Origin: Mycolicibacterium aurum
Lineage (GTDB): Bacteria > Actinomycetota > Actinomycetes > Mycobacteriales > Mycobacteriaceae
Length of the DNA: 64,000 nt
NCBI GenBank assembly: GCA_900078775.1
Contig: LT549889.1
Location: 2,418,001-2,482,000 of the forward strand
Direction: 5' to 3'
A program made the translations under genes and the position numbers. Under the pieces are notes generated by a model, which worked only from the letters and a program-made list of their open reading frames with translations, was not told where the DNA came from and searched no databases. Below are positions 32,098-42,481 of this stretch, one piece after another. The stretch's first letter is position 1. Each line of letters opens with the position of its first letter.

Positions 32098-32150
32098 ATA
32101 CCAGGGTTCAGCCTTGACAAGATGTGTGTGTCGAGGCTGAAGCCTGGTAT
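32098..32150. repeat. long imperfect inverted repeat between convergent genes
   Basis: Two 22-nt arms (32098-32119 and 32129-32150) pair with one G-G mismatch and one G-U wobble around a 9-nt loop. The arms begin ATACCAGG and end CCTGGTAT. It sits between convergent acyl-CoA dehydrogenase and tsnR genes, so it could end transcription from both sides, though neither side has a U tract. The 11-mer TCGAGGCTGAA of the right arm recurs at 32202-32212, which hints at a small repeat family. Confidence 0.7.
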
Positions 32151-32226
32151 CGATTCGGGCTTGTTGAGGTACGTCCGCGCAGTCTCGGTGGCTGGTCGGC
32201 ATCGAGGCTGAAAGCAGGAAGACCCG

Positions 32227-32994
32227 TCAGCCCAGGGCTTGTGCGCTCTGATACAGGCAGATCGCCGCGGCCGCAGCCACATTGAGGCTTTCCGCACTGC
32301 CCCGCATGGGGATGGCCACCCGGGTGTCGGCGGCGGCGGCGACCTCCGGGGACAGCCCGTGTGCCTCGGAGCCGAACAGCCAGGCCGTCGGTCGGCTCAG
32401 GTCGACCGACGGCAGCGTGGTCGTACCGTCCAAGGTGGTGGCCAGCACCTGCAGACCCGAGGTGCGCAGGGCTGCGATGAGGTCAACCGGGTCGGGCACC
32501 GACAGCACCCGGGTCCCGAAGATGCTGCCCGCCGAGGAGCGCAGGCATTTCGGGTTGTACGGGTCGACGCTGTCGCCGGCCAGGATCAGCGCGTCGGCGC
32601 CCATGGCGTCGGCGAGCCGGATCAGGGTGCCGGCATTACCGGGATCCGAGGTCTCGACCGCGACGGCGACCAGTTTCGGACCGTCCAGCACATCGGCCAG
32701 GGCCACCTCGGGGATATCGCACACCGCGATCAGCCCGACCGGGGTCACGGTGTCCGACAACGCCTTTGCGGCCTTGTCGGTGATCACGTGCACCGGGGCG
32801 CCGACGATCAGCTGTTCGAAGCGCGCCTGAGCTTCTTGGGTGACGAACACCTCGGAAACGACGCCACGCCGCAGCGCTGCCTCGACCAGGTTGGGACCTT
32901 CGGCGAGGAAGCGTGCGGCGTGGCGACGTCCGGCGGGACGCTGCAGCTTGATCGCCGCGGCTACCCGATTGGACTTTTCCGTGAGCGGTGTCAG
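32227..32994 (-). CDS. tsnR: SpoU-family rRNA/tRNA 2'-O-methyltransferase (TsnR-like)
   Basis: A TrmH/SpoU-type RNA ribose methyltransferase. The 255-aa product has the N-terminal RNA-binding domain ([16 protein letters not shown]) and SAM-binding knot motifs: [20 protein letters not shown] (motif 1, with the catalytic Asn-Ala-Gly segment), [15 protein letters not shown] (motif 2) and [18 protein letters not shown] (motif 3). It corresponds to M. tuberculosis Rv1644, downstream of rplT. No ATG, GTG or TTG fits the conserved N-terminus; a CTG at 32992-32994 overlapping the rplT stop (CTGA) is the best candidate. The first later GTG would remove about 35 residues. Confidence 0.85.
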   Translation of the reverse strand: MTPLTEKSNRVAAAIKLQRPAGRRHAARFLAEGPNLVEAALRRGVVSEVFVTQEAQARFEQLIVGAPVHVITDKAAKALSDTVTPVGLIAVCDIPEVALADVLDGPKLVAVAVETSDPGNAGTLIRLADAMGADALILAGDSVDPYNPKCLRSSAGSIFGTRVLSVPDPVDLIAALRTSGLQVLATTLDGTTTLPSVDLSRPTAWLFGSEAHGLSPEVAAAADTRVAIPMRGSAESLNVAAAAAICLYQSAQALG

Positions 32995-33380
32995 GCGGCT
33001 TCGCCCGACGGTGCGTTGACATCCTCGGGCAGGGCGGCCTTGGCCACCTCGACCAGAGCGGTGAACGCGGCCGGATCGCTGATGGCGATCTCGGACAGGT
33101 TCTTGCGGTCCACCTCGACACCGGCGGCCTTGAGGCCCTGGATCAGGCGGTTGTAGGTGATGTCGTTGGCGCGGGCCGCAGCGTTGATGCGGGAGATCCA
33201 CAGCTTGCGGAACTCACCCTTGCGGGCGCGACGGTCGCGGTAGGCGTAGGTCAAGGAGTGCAGCTGCTGTTCCTTGGCCTTGCGGTACAGGCGAGACCGC
33301 TGGCCGCGGTAGCCCTTGGACGCCTTGAGTACTGTGCGCCGCTTCTTCTGAGCGTTGACTGCGCGCTTCACGCGTGCCAT
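32991..33380 (-). CDS. rplT: 50S ribosomal protein L20
   Basis: A 129-aa ribosomal protein needed early in 50S assembly. It starts [20 protein letters not shown] and contains the basic [35 protein letters not shown] helix region. It belongs to the classic infC-rpmI-rplT operon. The C-terminus has an extra acidic/Ala tail ([13 protein letters not shown]) common in actinobacteria. The ATG at 33380 is clear. Confidence 0.98.
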   Translation of the reverse strand: MARVKRAVNAQKKRRTVLKASKGYRGQRSRLYRKAKEQQLHSLTYAYRDRRARKGEFRKLWISRINAAARANDITYNRLIQGLKAAGVEVDRKNLSEIAISDPAAFTALVEVAKAALPEDVNAPSGEAA

Positions 33381-33444
33381 GAAAGTGTTCCTATTCGTAC
33401 GGGGGAAAGTTGGTAAGAGCCACGGCTTTCGCCGTCGGGCCGAA

Positions 33445-33639
33445 CTAGCCGTTCAGCATCTTCTTGACGCGGGCGGTGTCGTTGGCGGCAACGACGGTGC
33501 GGCCGTCGAGACGACGGGTCTGCTTGCTCGGCTTGTGCTCGAGCAGGTGGCGCTTGCCGGCCTTCTGGCGGACGATCTTGCCGCTTCCGGTGACGCGGAA
33601 GCGCTTCGAAGCGCCGCTGTGAGTTTTTGCCTTGGGCAT
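33445..33639 (-). CDS. rpmI: 50S ribosomal protein L35
   Basis: A 64-aa basic protein beginning [20 protein letters not shown] and ending VKKMLNG, with all the hallmarks of L35. It lies between infC (24 bp) and rplT (64 bp) on the same strand, the normal order. Confidence 0.98.
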   Translation of the reverse strand: MPKAKTHSGASKRFRVTGSGKIVRQKAGKRHLLEHKPSKQTRRLDGRTVVAANDTARVKKMLNG

Positions 33640-33663
33640 GTGGTCCTCAGTTCGTGTGGTGGA

Positions 33664-34275
<612 letters not shown>

Positions 34276-34374
34276 GGGGCCTCCTACGTTGTCTGCTCGT
34301 GCCACGACCGCATGGAGCGCCGGGCCAGCAGGGAGATGCCACACCACCAGCATTTCCGCTCCGAAGAGCAGAAC

Positions 34375-34395
34375 GGCCCTGCATGTAGCAGGGCC
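34375..34395 (-). promoter_or_regulatory. hairpin in the infC leader
   Basis: GGCCCTGC at 34375-34382 pairs perfectly with GCAGGGCC at 34388-34395 around a 5-nt loop, about 100 bp upstream of the infC start. On the minus strand it is followed by the pyrimidine-rich GTTCTGCTCTTC. It could be an attenuator or a terminator-like pause in the infC-rpmI-rplT leader. This is a candidate only. The remaining intergenic DNA (34276-34563) holds no gene that I can support. Confidence 0.45.
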
Positions 34396-34563
34396 CGATG
34401 CCGACCGATCACGGCTCACGCCGTCTGCGCGAATGCGCAGGACAGGACATCCGCAGATGCCTGTGACCGGACCGCTGGACCTGTACGGTCAGCGGTGGGA
34501 GCGGGACTCCACTTGCTGTCCCTGGCGTTCGCCGGGACGGTCGATCGTGCAAGTCTAACAGGC

Positions 34564-34923
34564 ATGACCGATGATCAGAAAACTCCTTCCGACGCAGAGC
34601 CCCAGGTGAGGGAGCTCGCCGAGATTCCCGCCGTCGAGGTCATCACCCGCTCGGCCGTCATGCTGATGAGTGCGGCCGCCGAGAAGATCGGCCTGGGGGC
34701 GGAGGATCCCGACGACAGCCCGCACCGCGACCTGGACGAGGCCCGCCGCCTGATCACCGCGCTGGCCGGCCTGGTCACCGCATCGGCGGAATTCCTGGGG
34801 CTGCACGCCGGCCCGCTGCGCGACGGCCTGAAGAGCCTGCAACTGGCCTTCCGGGAGGCAAGTGCGGCGCCCGACGAGCCCGGCCACGGACCCGGCGAGA
34901 AGTACACCGGCTCGGTGTGGTGA
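34564..34923 (+). CDS. DUF1844 domain protein
   Basis: A 119-aa acidic protein of unknown function. Residues 25-60 ([20 protein letters not shown]) match the DUF1844 pattern, followed by a helical segment ([23 protein letters not shown]) and a polar C-terminus. I chose the ATG at 34564; the open frame further upstream is antisense to infC and not conserved. It diverges from infC and precedes lysX by 79 bp on the same strand. Confidence 0.85.
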   Translation: MTDDQKTPSDAEPQVRELAEIPAVEVITRSAVMLMSAAAEKIGLGAEDPDDSPHRDLDEARRLITALAGLVTASAEFLGLHAGPLRDGLKSLQLAFREASAAPDEPGHGPGEKYTGSVW

Positions 34924-35002
34924 CGGTCCACGGCACGCAACACCGCGCCCGGCGCCGGTAGAAGCGCACGAAAGGGGCCTTGAGCGCATATTCTCCGGCC
35001 CT

Positions 35003-38000
35003 ATGACGGCCACCACAGACCCGCCCCGGTCGGTTTCTCATCTCGCCACGACCCGGCGCCCGTCCGGGTTCTCCTGGGTGCCGACCACGGCGGGCTGGAT
35101 CGTCGGGGTCATCGCGACGCTGTCGCTGGTGGCCAGCATCTCGCCGTTCGTGCGCTCGGCCATCCGGGTGCCGCGCGAGTTCGTCAACGACTACATCTTC
35201 AACTTCCCGGACACCAGCTTCGCCTGGGCGTTCGTGCTCGCCCTGCTGGCCGCCGCGCTGGCGGCCCGCAAGAGCATCGCCTGGTGGATCCTGGTGCTGT
35301 ACATGTTGGCCGCGGCCGCGCTCAACGTCGTCGACCTGGTCACCGGCGGCGAGTCGGTGATGGCGGAGATCGGCGAGGTCATCGGGCTGGTGTTCCACCT
35401 GGCCGCGATCGGCTTTCTGGTGCTGGCCCGGCACGAGTTCTGGGCCAAGGTGCGGCGCGGCGCGCTGGTCAAGGCGGTCGCCACGCTGGCGGCCGGGCTG
35501 GCCGTCGGCATCCTGATCGGCTGGGGGCTGCTGTCCTTGTTCCCCGGCACGCTGGAGCGGGACTACCGGCTGGGCTACGCCGCCAACCGGGTGGTGGCCT
35601 TCGCCGGCGTCGACGCGGAGGTGTTCGACGGTCAGCACCCCGGCACCCTGATCAACGCGCTGCTCGGCCTGTTCGGTGCGGTGGCCCTGATGGTCGCCGC
35701 CATCGTGCTGTTCCGCTCCCAGCGCGCCACCAATGCGCTGACCGGGCAGGACGAGTCGGCCATCCGGGGGCTGCTGGAACTGTTCGGCAAGAACGATTCA
35801 CTGGGCTACTTCGCCACCCGCCGGGACAAATCGGTGGTCTTCGCGCCCAACGGCCGCGCCGCCATCACCTACCGGGTCGAGGTCGGTGTCTGCCTGGCCA
35901 GCGGGGATCCGGTCGGTGATCCGCGGTCCTGGCCGGCCGCCATCGACGCCTGGCTCAAGCTGTGCGGGTCCTACGGCTGGGCGCCCGGCGTGATGGGCGC
36001 CAGTGCCGCTGCGGCCCAGGCGTTTCGGGAGGCCGGCCTGAACGCCATCGAACTCGGTGACGAGGCGATCCTGCACCCCGACCGGTTCAAGCTGTCCGGC
36101 CCGGACATGAAACCGGTGCGCCAGGCCGTCACCCGGGCCCGCCGCGCCGGCCTGACGGTCCGGATCCGCCGGCACCGCGACCTGACCCCCGACGCGATGG
36201 CGGTGGTGATCGGGCACGCCGACGCCTGGCGGGACACCGAGACCGAACGCGGCTTCTCGATGGCGTTGGGGCGCCTGGGCGATCCGGCCGATGGGGACTG
36301 TCTGCTGGTCGAGGCGGTGCAGCCGGGCGAGAACGGGGCCGAGGACCAGGTGGTGGCCATGCTGTCGCTGGTGCCGTGGGGGTCCAACGGGGTGTCGCTG
36401 GACGTGATGCGGCGCTCCCCGCACTCCCCCAACGGCACCATCGAGCTGATGGTCAGCGAGATCTGTCTGCAGGCCGAGGATCTCGGGATCACCCGGATCT
36501 CACTGAACTTCGCGATGTTCCGTTCGGCGTTCGAGCAGGGTGCCCAACTCGGCGCCGGCCCGGTCGCCCGGCTGTGGCGCGCCCTGCTGGTGTTCTTCTC
36601 CCGGTGGTGGCAGCTGGAGACCCTGTACCGGTCGAACATGAAGTACCAGCCCGAGTGGGTGCCGCGGTTCGCCTGCTACGAGGACGCCCGCGAGGTCCCC
36701 CGGGTCGGGGTGGCCTCGGTGATCGCCGAGGGCTTCCTGGTGCTGCCGTTCTCGCGGCGCAAGGACCACACCGGCGAGCATGTCGCGGCACCGCAGAACC
36801 TGGTGGACAGCGGGCTGCTGCACGTCGACGGCAGCGCCCCGGATCTGGTTGCGCTGCAGCACGATCTGCCCGCCGATGAGCACGCCCGGCTGCCCGAGCA
36901 GGTGCGGGTCCGGATGGCGAAGCTGCAGGCGCTGCAGGACGAGGGCGTGGATGCCTACCCGGTCGGCGAGGCCCCCAGCCACACCGTCGCGCAGGCACTG
37001 GCCACCACGGCCGCCGATGTCACCGTCACGGTGGCCGGCCGGATCCTGCGGCTGCGCGACTACGGCGGCGTGCTGTTCGCGGCGCTGCGGGACTGGTCCG
37101 GCGATGTGCAGCTGCTGCTGGACAATTCGCGGCTCACCCAGGGCAGCAATGCCGATTTCACCCGCTCGATCGACCTGGGCGATCTGGTCGAGGTGACCGG
37201 CAGCATGGGGCACAGCCGCAACGGAACCCCGTCGCTGCTGGTGACCCGGTGGCGGCTGATCGGCAAATGCCTGCGGCCGCTGCCGGACAAGTTCAAGGGA
37301 CTGACCGACCCGGAGGCCCGGGTGCGCACCCGCTACGTCGACCTGGCGATCAACACCGACGCCCGCGATCTGATCACCGCCCGCAGCCGCATCCTGCACG
37401 CCATCCGGGAAACCCTGGTGGGCAAGGGATTCCTGGAGGTGGAGACCCCGATCCTGCAGCAGATCCACGGCGGGGCCAACGCCCGGCCGTTCGTCACCCA
37501 CATCAACGCCTATGACCTGGACCTGTATCTGCGGATCGCCCCGGAGCTGTATCTCAAGCGGTTGTGCGTGGGCGGGGTGGAGCGGGTCTTCGAGTTGGGC
37601 CGCGCGTTCCGCAACGAGGGCGTGGACTTCAGCCACAACCCGGAGTTCACACTGCTGGAGGCCTATCAGGCGCACGCCGACTACAACGTGTGGATGCACG
37701 GCTGCCGGGAGCTGATCCAGAACGCCGCCGAGGCCGCCAACGGTGCTCAGGTGGTGATGCGGCCCGGACCGGACGGCACGCCGGCGCCGGTGGACATCTC
37801 CGGTGAGTGGCCGGTGAAGACGGTGCACGGTGCGGTGTCCGAGGCGCTGGGCACCCAGATCGGCCCGGACACCGATCTGGCCACCCTGCGCGCGCTCTGC
37901 GACCGGGCCGGGGTGCCCTATCTGACGCACTGGGATGCCGGGGCGGTCGTCCTGGAGCTCTACGAGCGGCTGGTGGAGGGGCAGACCGAGCACCCGACGT

Positions 38001-38347
38001 TCTACAAGGACTTCCCCACCTCGGTGTCGCCGCTGACCCGGCCGCACCGCAGCATCCCCGGTGTGGCCGAGCGGTGGGATCTGGTGGCCTGGGGTGTCGA
38101 ACTCGGCACCGCCTACAGCGAACTCACCGATCCGGTGGAGCAGCGCAAGCGGCTGCAGGAGCAGTCGCTGCTGGCCGCCGGTGGTGACCCGGAGGCGATG
38201 GAACTCGACGAGGATTTCCTGCAGGCGCTGGAGTACGCGATGCCGCCGACCGGTGGGCTCGGGGTGGGCGTGGACCGGGTGGTCATGCTGATCACCGGCC
38301 GCAGCATCCGCGAGACGCTGCCGTTCCCGCTGGCCAAGCCGCGCTGA
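35003..38347 (+). CDS. lysX: LysX: lysyl-phosphatidylglycerol synthase with fused lysyl-tRNA synthetase
   Basis: Adds lysine from Lys-tRNA to phosphatidylglycerol, lowering envelope negative charge and protecting against cationic peptides. The 1114-aa protein has several membrane segments in residues about 25-240 ([35 protein letters not shown] and others). An MprF-type aminoacyl transferase domain (DUF2156) follows to about 590. Then come an OB-fold tRNA-binding domain and a class II LysRS core with motif 2 ([20 protein letters not shown]) and motif 3 ([12 protein letters not shown]). This is the mycobacterial LysX fusion. I chose the ATG at 35003 with few alternatives. Confidence 0.95.
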   Translation: MTATTDPPRSVSHLATTRRPSGFSWVPTTAGWIVGVIATLSLVASISPFVRSAIRVPREFVNDYIFNFPDTSFAWAFVLALLAAALAARKSIAWWILVLYMLAAAALNVVDLVTGGESVMAEIGEVIGLVFHLAAIGFLVLARHEFWAKVRRGALVKAVATLAAGLAVGILIGWGLLSLFPGTLERDYRLGYAANRVVAFAGVDAEVFDGQHPGTLINALLGLFGAVALMVAAIVLFRSQRATNALTGQDESAIRGLLELFGKNDSLGYFATRRDKSVVFAPNGRAAITYRVEVGVCLASGDPVGDPRSWPAAIDAWLKLCGSYGWAPGVMGASAAAAQAFREAGLNAIELGDEAILHPDRFKLSGPDMKPVRQAVTRARRAGLTVRIRRHRDLTPDAMAVVIGHADAWRDTETERGFSMALGRLGDPADGDCLLVEAVQPGENGAEDQVVAMLSLVPWGSNGVSLDVMRRSPHSPNGTIELMVSEICLQAEDLGITRISLNFAMFRSAFEQGAQLGAGPVARLWRALLVFFSRWWQLETLYRSNMKYQPEWVPRFACYEDAREVPRVGVASVIAEGFLVLPFSRRKDHTGEHVAAPQNLVDSGLLHVDGSAPDLVALQHDLPADEHARLPEQVRVRMAKLQALQDEGVDAYPVGEAPSHTVAQALATTAADVTVTVAGRILRLRDYGGVLFAALRDWSGDVQLLLDNSRLTQGSNADFTRSIDLGDLVEVTGSMGHSRNGTPSLLVTRWRLIGKCLRPLPDKFKGLTDPEARVRTRYVDLAINTDARDLITARSRILHAIRETLVGKGFLEVETPILQQIHGGANARPFVTHINAYDLDLYLRIAPELYLKRLCVGGVERVFELGRAFRNEGVDFSHNPEFTLLEAYQAHADYNVWMHGCRELIQNAAEAANGAQVVMRPGPDGTPAPVDISGEWPVKTVHGAVSEALGTQIGPDTDLATLRALCDRAGVPYLTHWDAGAVVLELYERLVEGQTEHPTFYKDFPTSVSPLTRPHRSIPGVAERWDLVAWGVELGTAYSELTDPVEQRKRLQEQSLLAAGGDPEAMELDEDFLQALEYAMPPTGGLGVGVDRVVMLITGRSIRETLPFPLAKPR

Positions 38348-38390
38348 AAAGTCACAGCAGCCTTTCAGCCGGCAGCGCCACCATGGTCTG

Positions 38391-39671
38391 GTGAGCACGT
38401 GGGCAACGGTGTCGTTGACGCACGGCTGGGTGCCGGTGACCGTACAGCTGATCGCCGGACTCCTGCTGCTGCCGGCCGCCATCCGGCTGCGGCGCAGTAG
38501 CCCGTTGGCGTTCGGAACAGCGATGGCACTCGGGGTCTCGGCGACCTGGGCCGCGCAGTGGTACGTCGGCAACCAGGGACTGGCCGGCGATCCGGCCCCG
38601 CACGGGCTGTGGCTGTGGACGGGGCTCACCGGATTCTCCGCCGCCGCACTGGTATCCGGTTGGCGCCGGACCCGCTGGCGGCGGCGGGCCGCCGCGCTGG
38701 TCACGGTCCCGTTGTGCGCGCTGTGCGTGGCACTGGCGGTGAATCAATGGACCGGTTACCTGCCCACCACCCAGACCGCGTGGGATCAATTCACCGCCGG
38801 ACCGCTACCGGATCAGACCACCATGGCCACCGTCGCCGCCTTCGAGGTGCGGCATGCGGTGCCGCGCGCCGGCTCCCTGGTGCCCATCGACACCGGGTAC
38901 GCGGGTTCGGGTTTCCGGCACCGCGGTGAGTTCGTCTACCTGCCACCGGCCTGGTTCGCCTCGAATCCGCCGCCGCGACTGCCGGTGCTGCTGATGATCG
39001 GCGGTGAACTCAACACCCCGGCGGACTGGGTCCGGGCCGGCAACGCGGTCGCCATCGCCGACGCCTTCGCCGCCGCACACGGCGGCCGGGCCCCGGTGCT
39101 GGTATTCGCCGACGTCGGCGGCGCCTTCAACAACGACACCGAATGCGTCAACGGGACCCGCGGCAGGGTCGCCGACCATCTGGTCAACGATGTTGTGCCC
39201 AAGGTCATCTCGACGTTCGGGGTGAGTGCTGACCCGGCGCACTGGGGTGTCGTCGGCTGGTCGATGGGCGGCACCTGCGCGGTGGATCTCACGGTGATGC
39301 ACCCGGACCGGTTCTCCACCTTCGAGGACATCGCCGGTGATCTGAGCCCGAACACCGGGACCAAGGAGCAGACCATCGATCGGCTGTTCGGCGGGAATGC
39401 TGCGGCCTATGCGGCCTTCGACCCGAGCACGGTGATCACCCGGCACGGCCCGTACTCCGGGGTGTCGGGCTGGTTCGCGGTGAACGGCGCGGGCGCAGCC
39501 CCGCCGCCGCAGGCCACGGCGGCACAGACCCTGTCCGCGCTGGGCACCTCGTACGGCATCCGGTGTGTGGTGGCGACCCGGCCCGGCGGACATGACTGGC
39601 CGTTCGCGTCCCGGTCCTTCGCCGAGGCGTTGCCCTGGCTGGCCGGGCGGATCGGCGTCGCCGATCAGTAG
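38391..39671 (+). CDS. membrane-anchored esterase-like protein (Rv1639c-like)
   Basis: A 426-aa protein. About four hydrophobic segments lie in the first 125 residues (VTVQLIAGLLLLPAAIRL and others). They are followed by an extracytoplasmic alpha/beta-hydrolase domain of the esterase D/mycolyltransferase type: nucleophile in VVGWSMGGTCAVD and a likely His in RPGGHDWPFAS. The TECVNG motif resembles the family loop before the nucleophile. It follows lysX by 43 bp, as Rv1639c follows lysX in M. tuberculosis. The start is the GTG at 38391. A substrate in the cell envelope is likely but not shown. Confidence 0.82.
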   Translation: MSTWATVSLTHGWVPVTVQLIAGLLLLPAAIRLRRSSPLAFGTAMALGVSATWAAQWYVGNQGLAGDPAPHGLWLWTGLTGFSAAALVSGWRRTRWRRRAAALVTVPLCALCVALAVNQWTGYLPTTQTAWDQFTAGPLPDQTTMATVAAFEVRHAVPRAGSLVPIDTGYAGSGFRHRGEFVYLPPAWFASNPPPRLPVLLMIGGELNTPADWVRAGNAVAIADAFAAAHGGRAPVLVFADVGGAFNNDTECVNGTRGRVADHLVNDVVPKVISTFGVSADPAHWGVVGWSMGGTCAVDLTVMHPDRFSTFEDIAGDLSPNTGTKEQTIDRLFGGNAAAYAAFDPSTVITRHGPYSGVSGWFAVNGAGAAPPPQATAAQTLSALGTSYGIRCVVATRPGGHDWPFASRSFAEALPWLAGRIGVADQ

Positions 39672-39710
39672 GCCGATTCGGCGGCACCTGTGAGCGGGTA
39701 CCGTGGCGTC

Positions 39711-40025
39711 ATGCCCGATGACCAGCAGCCTTCCGAGGCCGACCCGCTCGATGCCGAGGTCGTTCCGGTCGAGCCGGCGCATACCGAACCGGCGCCGGCC
39801 GCTCCCCGAACCGACCACACCGAAGCCGGCTACACCGATGCGGGTGTGCCGACCTTCGACGCGGTGCGGGAGAAGATCGAGACCCGCTATGGCACCGCGC
39901 TGGGCGCGGCCGAACTCGCCGAGGAGACGCCGGAGGGCCGCTCCGTGGCCGAGCAGTACGAGGCCCGCCAGCAGGCGGCCGCCGAGAAGCTCAAGCAGAT
40001 CCGCGAATCGATGAACCGGGACTAG
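39711..40025 (+). CDS. small acidic conserved protein
   Basis: A 104-aa protein without a recognised domain. The first 45 residues are acidic and Pro-rich (SEADPLDAEVVPVEPAH and on) and probably disordered. Residues 46-104 are helical with a likely short coiled coil (VAEQYEARQQAAAEKLKQIR). The ATG at 39711 is the best start. Its stop overlaps the next gene's GTG by one base. Confidence 0.7.
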   Translation: MPDDQQPSEADPLDAEVVPVEPAHTEPAPAAPRTDHTEAGYTDAGVPTFDAVREKIETRYGTALGAAELAEETPEGRSVAEQYEARQQAAAEKLKQIRESMNRD

Positions 40026-41203
40026 TGCGCTCGTTCACCGTCGCCGAGCGGCGCGCCCGGCTGGCCCGGCGGCATTTCCTGGGCACGCACAGCACCGATG
40101 TCACCGCGGTGACGGCGGACCTGATCGGTCTGCACGCCACCGACCCCGCCACGCCGTATCTGTCGCTGTGGGCCCGGATTCCCGGTTTCGAACGCACCGA
40201 TCTGGACGCCGCGCTGTACCGGGACCGCACTGTGCTCAAGCACCTGGCGATGCGGCGCACGCTGTGGGCGATCTGCACGGACTCGCTGCCCACGGTGCAG
40301 GCGGCCGCCAGTGACCGGGTCGCCGACAACGAGAGCCGCAAGCTGATCGCCGATGTCGAGAAGGCCGGTGTGGCCTCGGACGGCGCCGCATGGCTGCAGA
40401 CCGCGTGCACGGCGGTGCTGGCCTATCTGGAAGCCAACGGCCCGACCGGTGCGGCCCAATTACGCACTGCGCTAACCGAATTGTCGGGGACCTGGGATCC
40501 CGCGCCCGGAAAGCCGTGGGGCGGCGCGACTCCGCTGTCGCCGCGGGTGATCACGGTGCTCGCCGTGCGCGGGGCGGTGTTCCGCGGGCCGAATCAGGGC
40601 GGCTGGACGTCATCGCGTCCGCTGTGGGTGTCGGCGGATTCCTGGTTGGATGTGGCAGCGGACCTGTCGGAACCGGACCCGGGCGGCGCCGAACTGGTGC
40701 GCACCTGGCTGCGGGCGTTCGGCCCGGCCACCGTGGCCGACGTGAAGTGGTGGTTCGGCCACACCCTGACCTGGACGCGGCGGGCACTGGCCGATATCGG
40801 CGCGGTCGAGGTGGATCTGCATGGCACGCCCGGTGTGGCGCTGCCCGACGATCTCGAGCCCGAACCGGATGCCGAGCCGTGGTGCGCGCTGTTGCCGGGT
40901 CTCGATGTCAGCACCATGGGCTGGGTGGACCGGGACTGGTACCTCGACGGACTGCGCGACCGGGTATTCGACACTCGCGGCAATGCCGGCCCGACCGCGT
41001 GGGTGAACGGCCGGGTGGTCGGCGCGTGGCGGCAGTCCGAGGACGGCCGGGTGCTGCTGGAGATTGCGGCCGACGTGGACCGGGGCGCCCGACAGGAGTT
41101 GCAGCGCAAGGCCGATGCCCTCACCGAGTGGCTGGACGGCACCGTGGTCAAACCGCGGTTCCCGTCCCCGCTGACCAAGGATGCGGCGGTGTCCACGCGC
41201 TGA
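40025..41203 (+). CDS. HTH_42 (AlkZ/YcaQ-like) DNA glycosylase-family protein with altered catalytic motif
   Basis: A 392-aa protein of the winged-helix HTH_42 superfamily, whose studied members are DNA glycosylases that remove bulky alkyl adducts or unhook crosslinks. The region around residues 33-50 (LIGLHATDPATPYLSLWAR) aligns with the catalytic motif, but reads His37-Ala-Thr39 where AlkZ has Gln-x-Gln. Winged-helix repeats appear around AYLEANGPTGAAQLRTALTE and LRAFGPATVADVKWWFG. The GTG start at 40025 overlaps the previous stop. It is followed 1 bp later by a convergent DUF222 gene. Activity may differ from AlkZ or be absent. Confidence 0.8.
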   Translation: MRSFTVAERRARLARRHFLGTHSTDVTAVTADLIGLHATDPATPYLSLWARIPGFERTDLDAALYRDRTVLKHLAMRRTLWAICTDSLPTVQAAASDRVADNESRKLIADVEKAGVASDGAAWLQTACTAVLAYLEANGPTGAAQLRTALTELSGTWDPAPGKPWGGATPLSPRVITVLAVRGAVFRGPNQGGWTSSRPLWVSADSWLDVAADLSEPDPGGAELVRTWLRAFGPATVADVKWWFGHTLTWTRRALADIGAVEVDLHGTPGVALPDDLEPEPDAEPWCALLPGLDVSTMGWVDRDWYLDGLRDRVFDTRGNAGPTAWVNGRVVGAWRQSEDGRVLLEIAADVDRGARQELQRKADALTEWLDGTVVKPRFPSPLTKDAAVSTR

Positions 41204-41204
41204 C

Positions 41205-42470
41205 TCAGGCCGCGCGGTGGATCGTGACCACGTGGACGTCACGGGTCAGGATGCGCATTCCGCCGGCGATCGGTGGCGCGGTGGAGCGGTAGACGGCCCC
41301 GGTGGGGGTGGTGTGTTCGGCGACGTGGCGCCCGCCGGGATCGAACAGGGTGCGGACTTTCCAGCCCGGCTGTTCCTTGACGTAGTTGCAGCGTTCGCAA
41401 CGGCCGTTGCCGTTCAGCGCGTTCGTCGGGCCGCGCCGGGCGTGCGGCTCGGCATGATCGATGTGGCGGATCGGCGCATCGCAGTACGGCGTCCGGCAGG
41501 TCTGATCGCGGAGTCGGATGAACTGGGCCAGCCCGTCGGGGAAGGCTCGGGCTCGAGACTCCATCGCAACCAGCGCCCCGCTGTCCGGAGCGGCGTAGAG
41601 GCGGCGCAGTTCGACCCGGCCCTGCTCGTCGATCGCATCGGTGATCATCTGGCGCGCCACTGCAGCGGGGATCGGTTCGTAGTCCTGGATCGCCGCAGCG
41701 GCGTCGCTCTGCCCGAGCAGGGCCTCCTCGGGGAGCACCACGTTGACGGTGATCGGCACCGGCTCGGCGGCGGAGCGGCCGGTGACGCGTTCGTACATGG
41801 TGTCGGACATCGTCTGCCCGCGCGACCGCCCGTCGGGGTTGATATCGGCTTCGCGTTTGAGGCTCGCGTAGACCGAGACGCCCTGCGGCAGAGGCATCAG
41901 TGCGGTCACATAGACCATGTTGTCGGGCGCGGGCCGGGTGGAGACGTTGCGGTCCTTGGGTGCTTTGGCCGCGCGCTCCACGATGGCCTGCGGATCCAGC
42001 TCGTAGGCGATCTGTTTGGCCTTGGCGGTGATGCGCTTGTTGCCCAGACCGTCGAGTGCGGCCGGGTCGCCGCACATCCGATGGTCGAGCCGCCGGCGAT
42101 CCTCGACGGTCAGGCAGGCCGATTCCCGGACGATGATGGTGGCTCGCCATTCCGAGAGCACGCCGGCCTCCAGGGCGGCCAGGGTGTGCGGCATCTCGTT
42201 GGCCAGAGCCTTGGCGAACCCCAAATGCTGGTCGCCCTTCTTGGTCGAATCGCGGCGAGCCAACGCGATTTCCGAGGAGAGCCCGCGGCCGCGGTTCCTG
42301 GCCGGTATCCCGGCCACGGCCTCGGCCGCCCGCCGTTTCGCCCACCACTGTGCGGTGGCCCGCGCCTGAGCGGCGGCGGCCGCGGACTTCATCCGTTCGA
42401 GGCGCTCGATCGCGTCCCGCAGCTCCTCCTCGGATGCCGCGGGATCGATGTCGAACAAACTTTCGAACAT
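41205..42470 (-). CDS. DUF222 / HNH endonuclease (13E12 repeat family)
   Basis: A 421-aa protein. The N-terminal DUF222 domain spans about residues 15-290. A C-terminal HNH nuclease domain (about 325-375) shows paired cysteines (CRTPYCDAPI) followed by HIDHAEP and then CERCN. The family is the mycobacterial 13E12 repeat family, often present in several copies; its function is unknown, with roles in mobile DNA or damage response suggested. The first codons overlap a near-consensus LexA box (42451-42466), so SOS induction is likely. It starts at the ATG at 42470, with a 19-bp tandem duplication just upstream. Confidence 0.88.
   Translation of the reverse strand: MFESLFDIDPAASEEELRDAIERLERMKSAAAAAQARATAQWWAKRRAAEAVAGIPARNRGRGLSSEIALARRDSTKKGDQHLGFAKALANEMPHTLAALEAGVLSEWRATIIVRESACLTVEDRRRLDHRMCGDPAALDGLGNKRITAKAKQIAYELDPQAIVERAAKAPKDRNVSTRPAPDNMVYVTALMPLPQGVSVYASLKREADINPDGRSRGQTMSDTMYERVTGRSAAEPVPITVNVVLPEEALLGQSDAAAAIQDYEPIPAAVARQMITDAIDEQGRVELRRLYAAPDSGALVAMESRARAFPDGLAQFIRLRDQTCRTPYCDAPIRHIDHAEPHARRGPTNALNGNGRCERCNYVKEQPGWKVRTLFDPGGRHVAEHTTPTGAVYRSTAPPIAGGMRILTRDVHVVTIHRAA
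42451..42466 (-). promoter_or_regulatory. LexA/SOS box overlapping the start of the DUF222 gene
   Basis: The minus strand reads TCGAAAGTTTGTTCGA, one mismatch from the mycobacterial SOS box TCGAAC-N4-GTTCGA. It lies inside codons 2-7 of the DUF222 gene. SOS boxes at the 5' ends of 13E12-type genes are known in M. tuberculosis, which supports a real site. Binding here would block initiation or early elongation. Confidence 0.7.
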
Positions 42471-42481
42471 GCCTTGACGTT

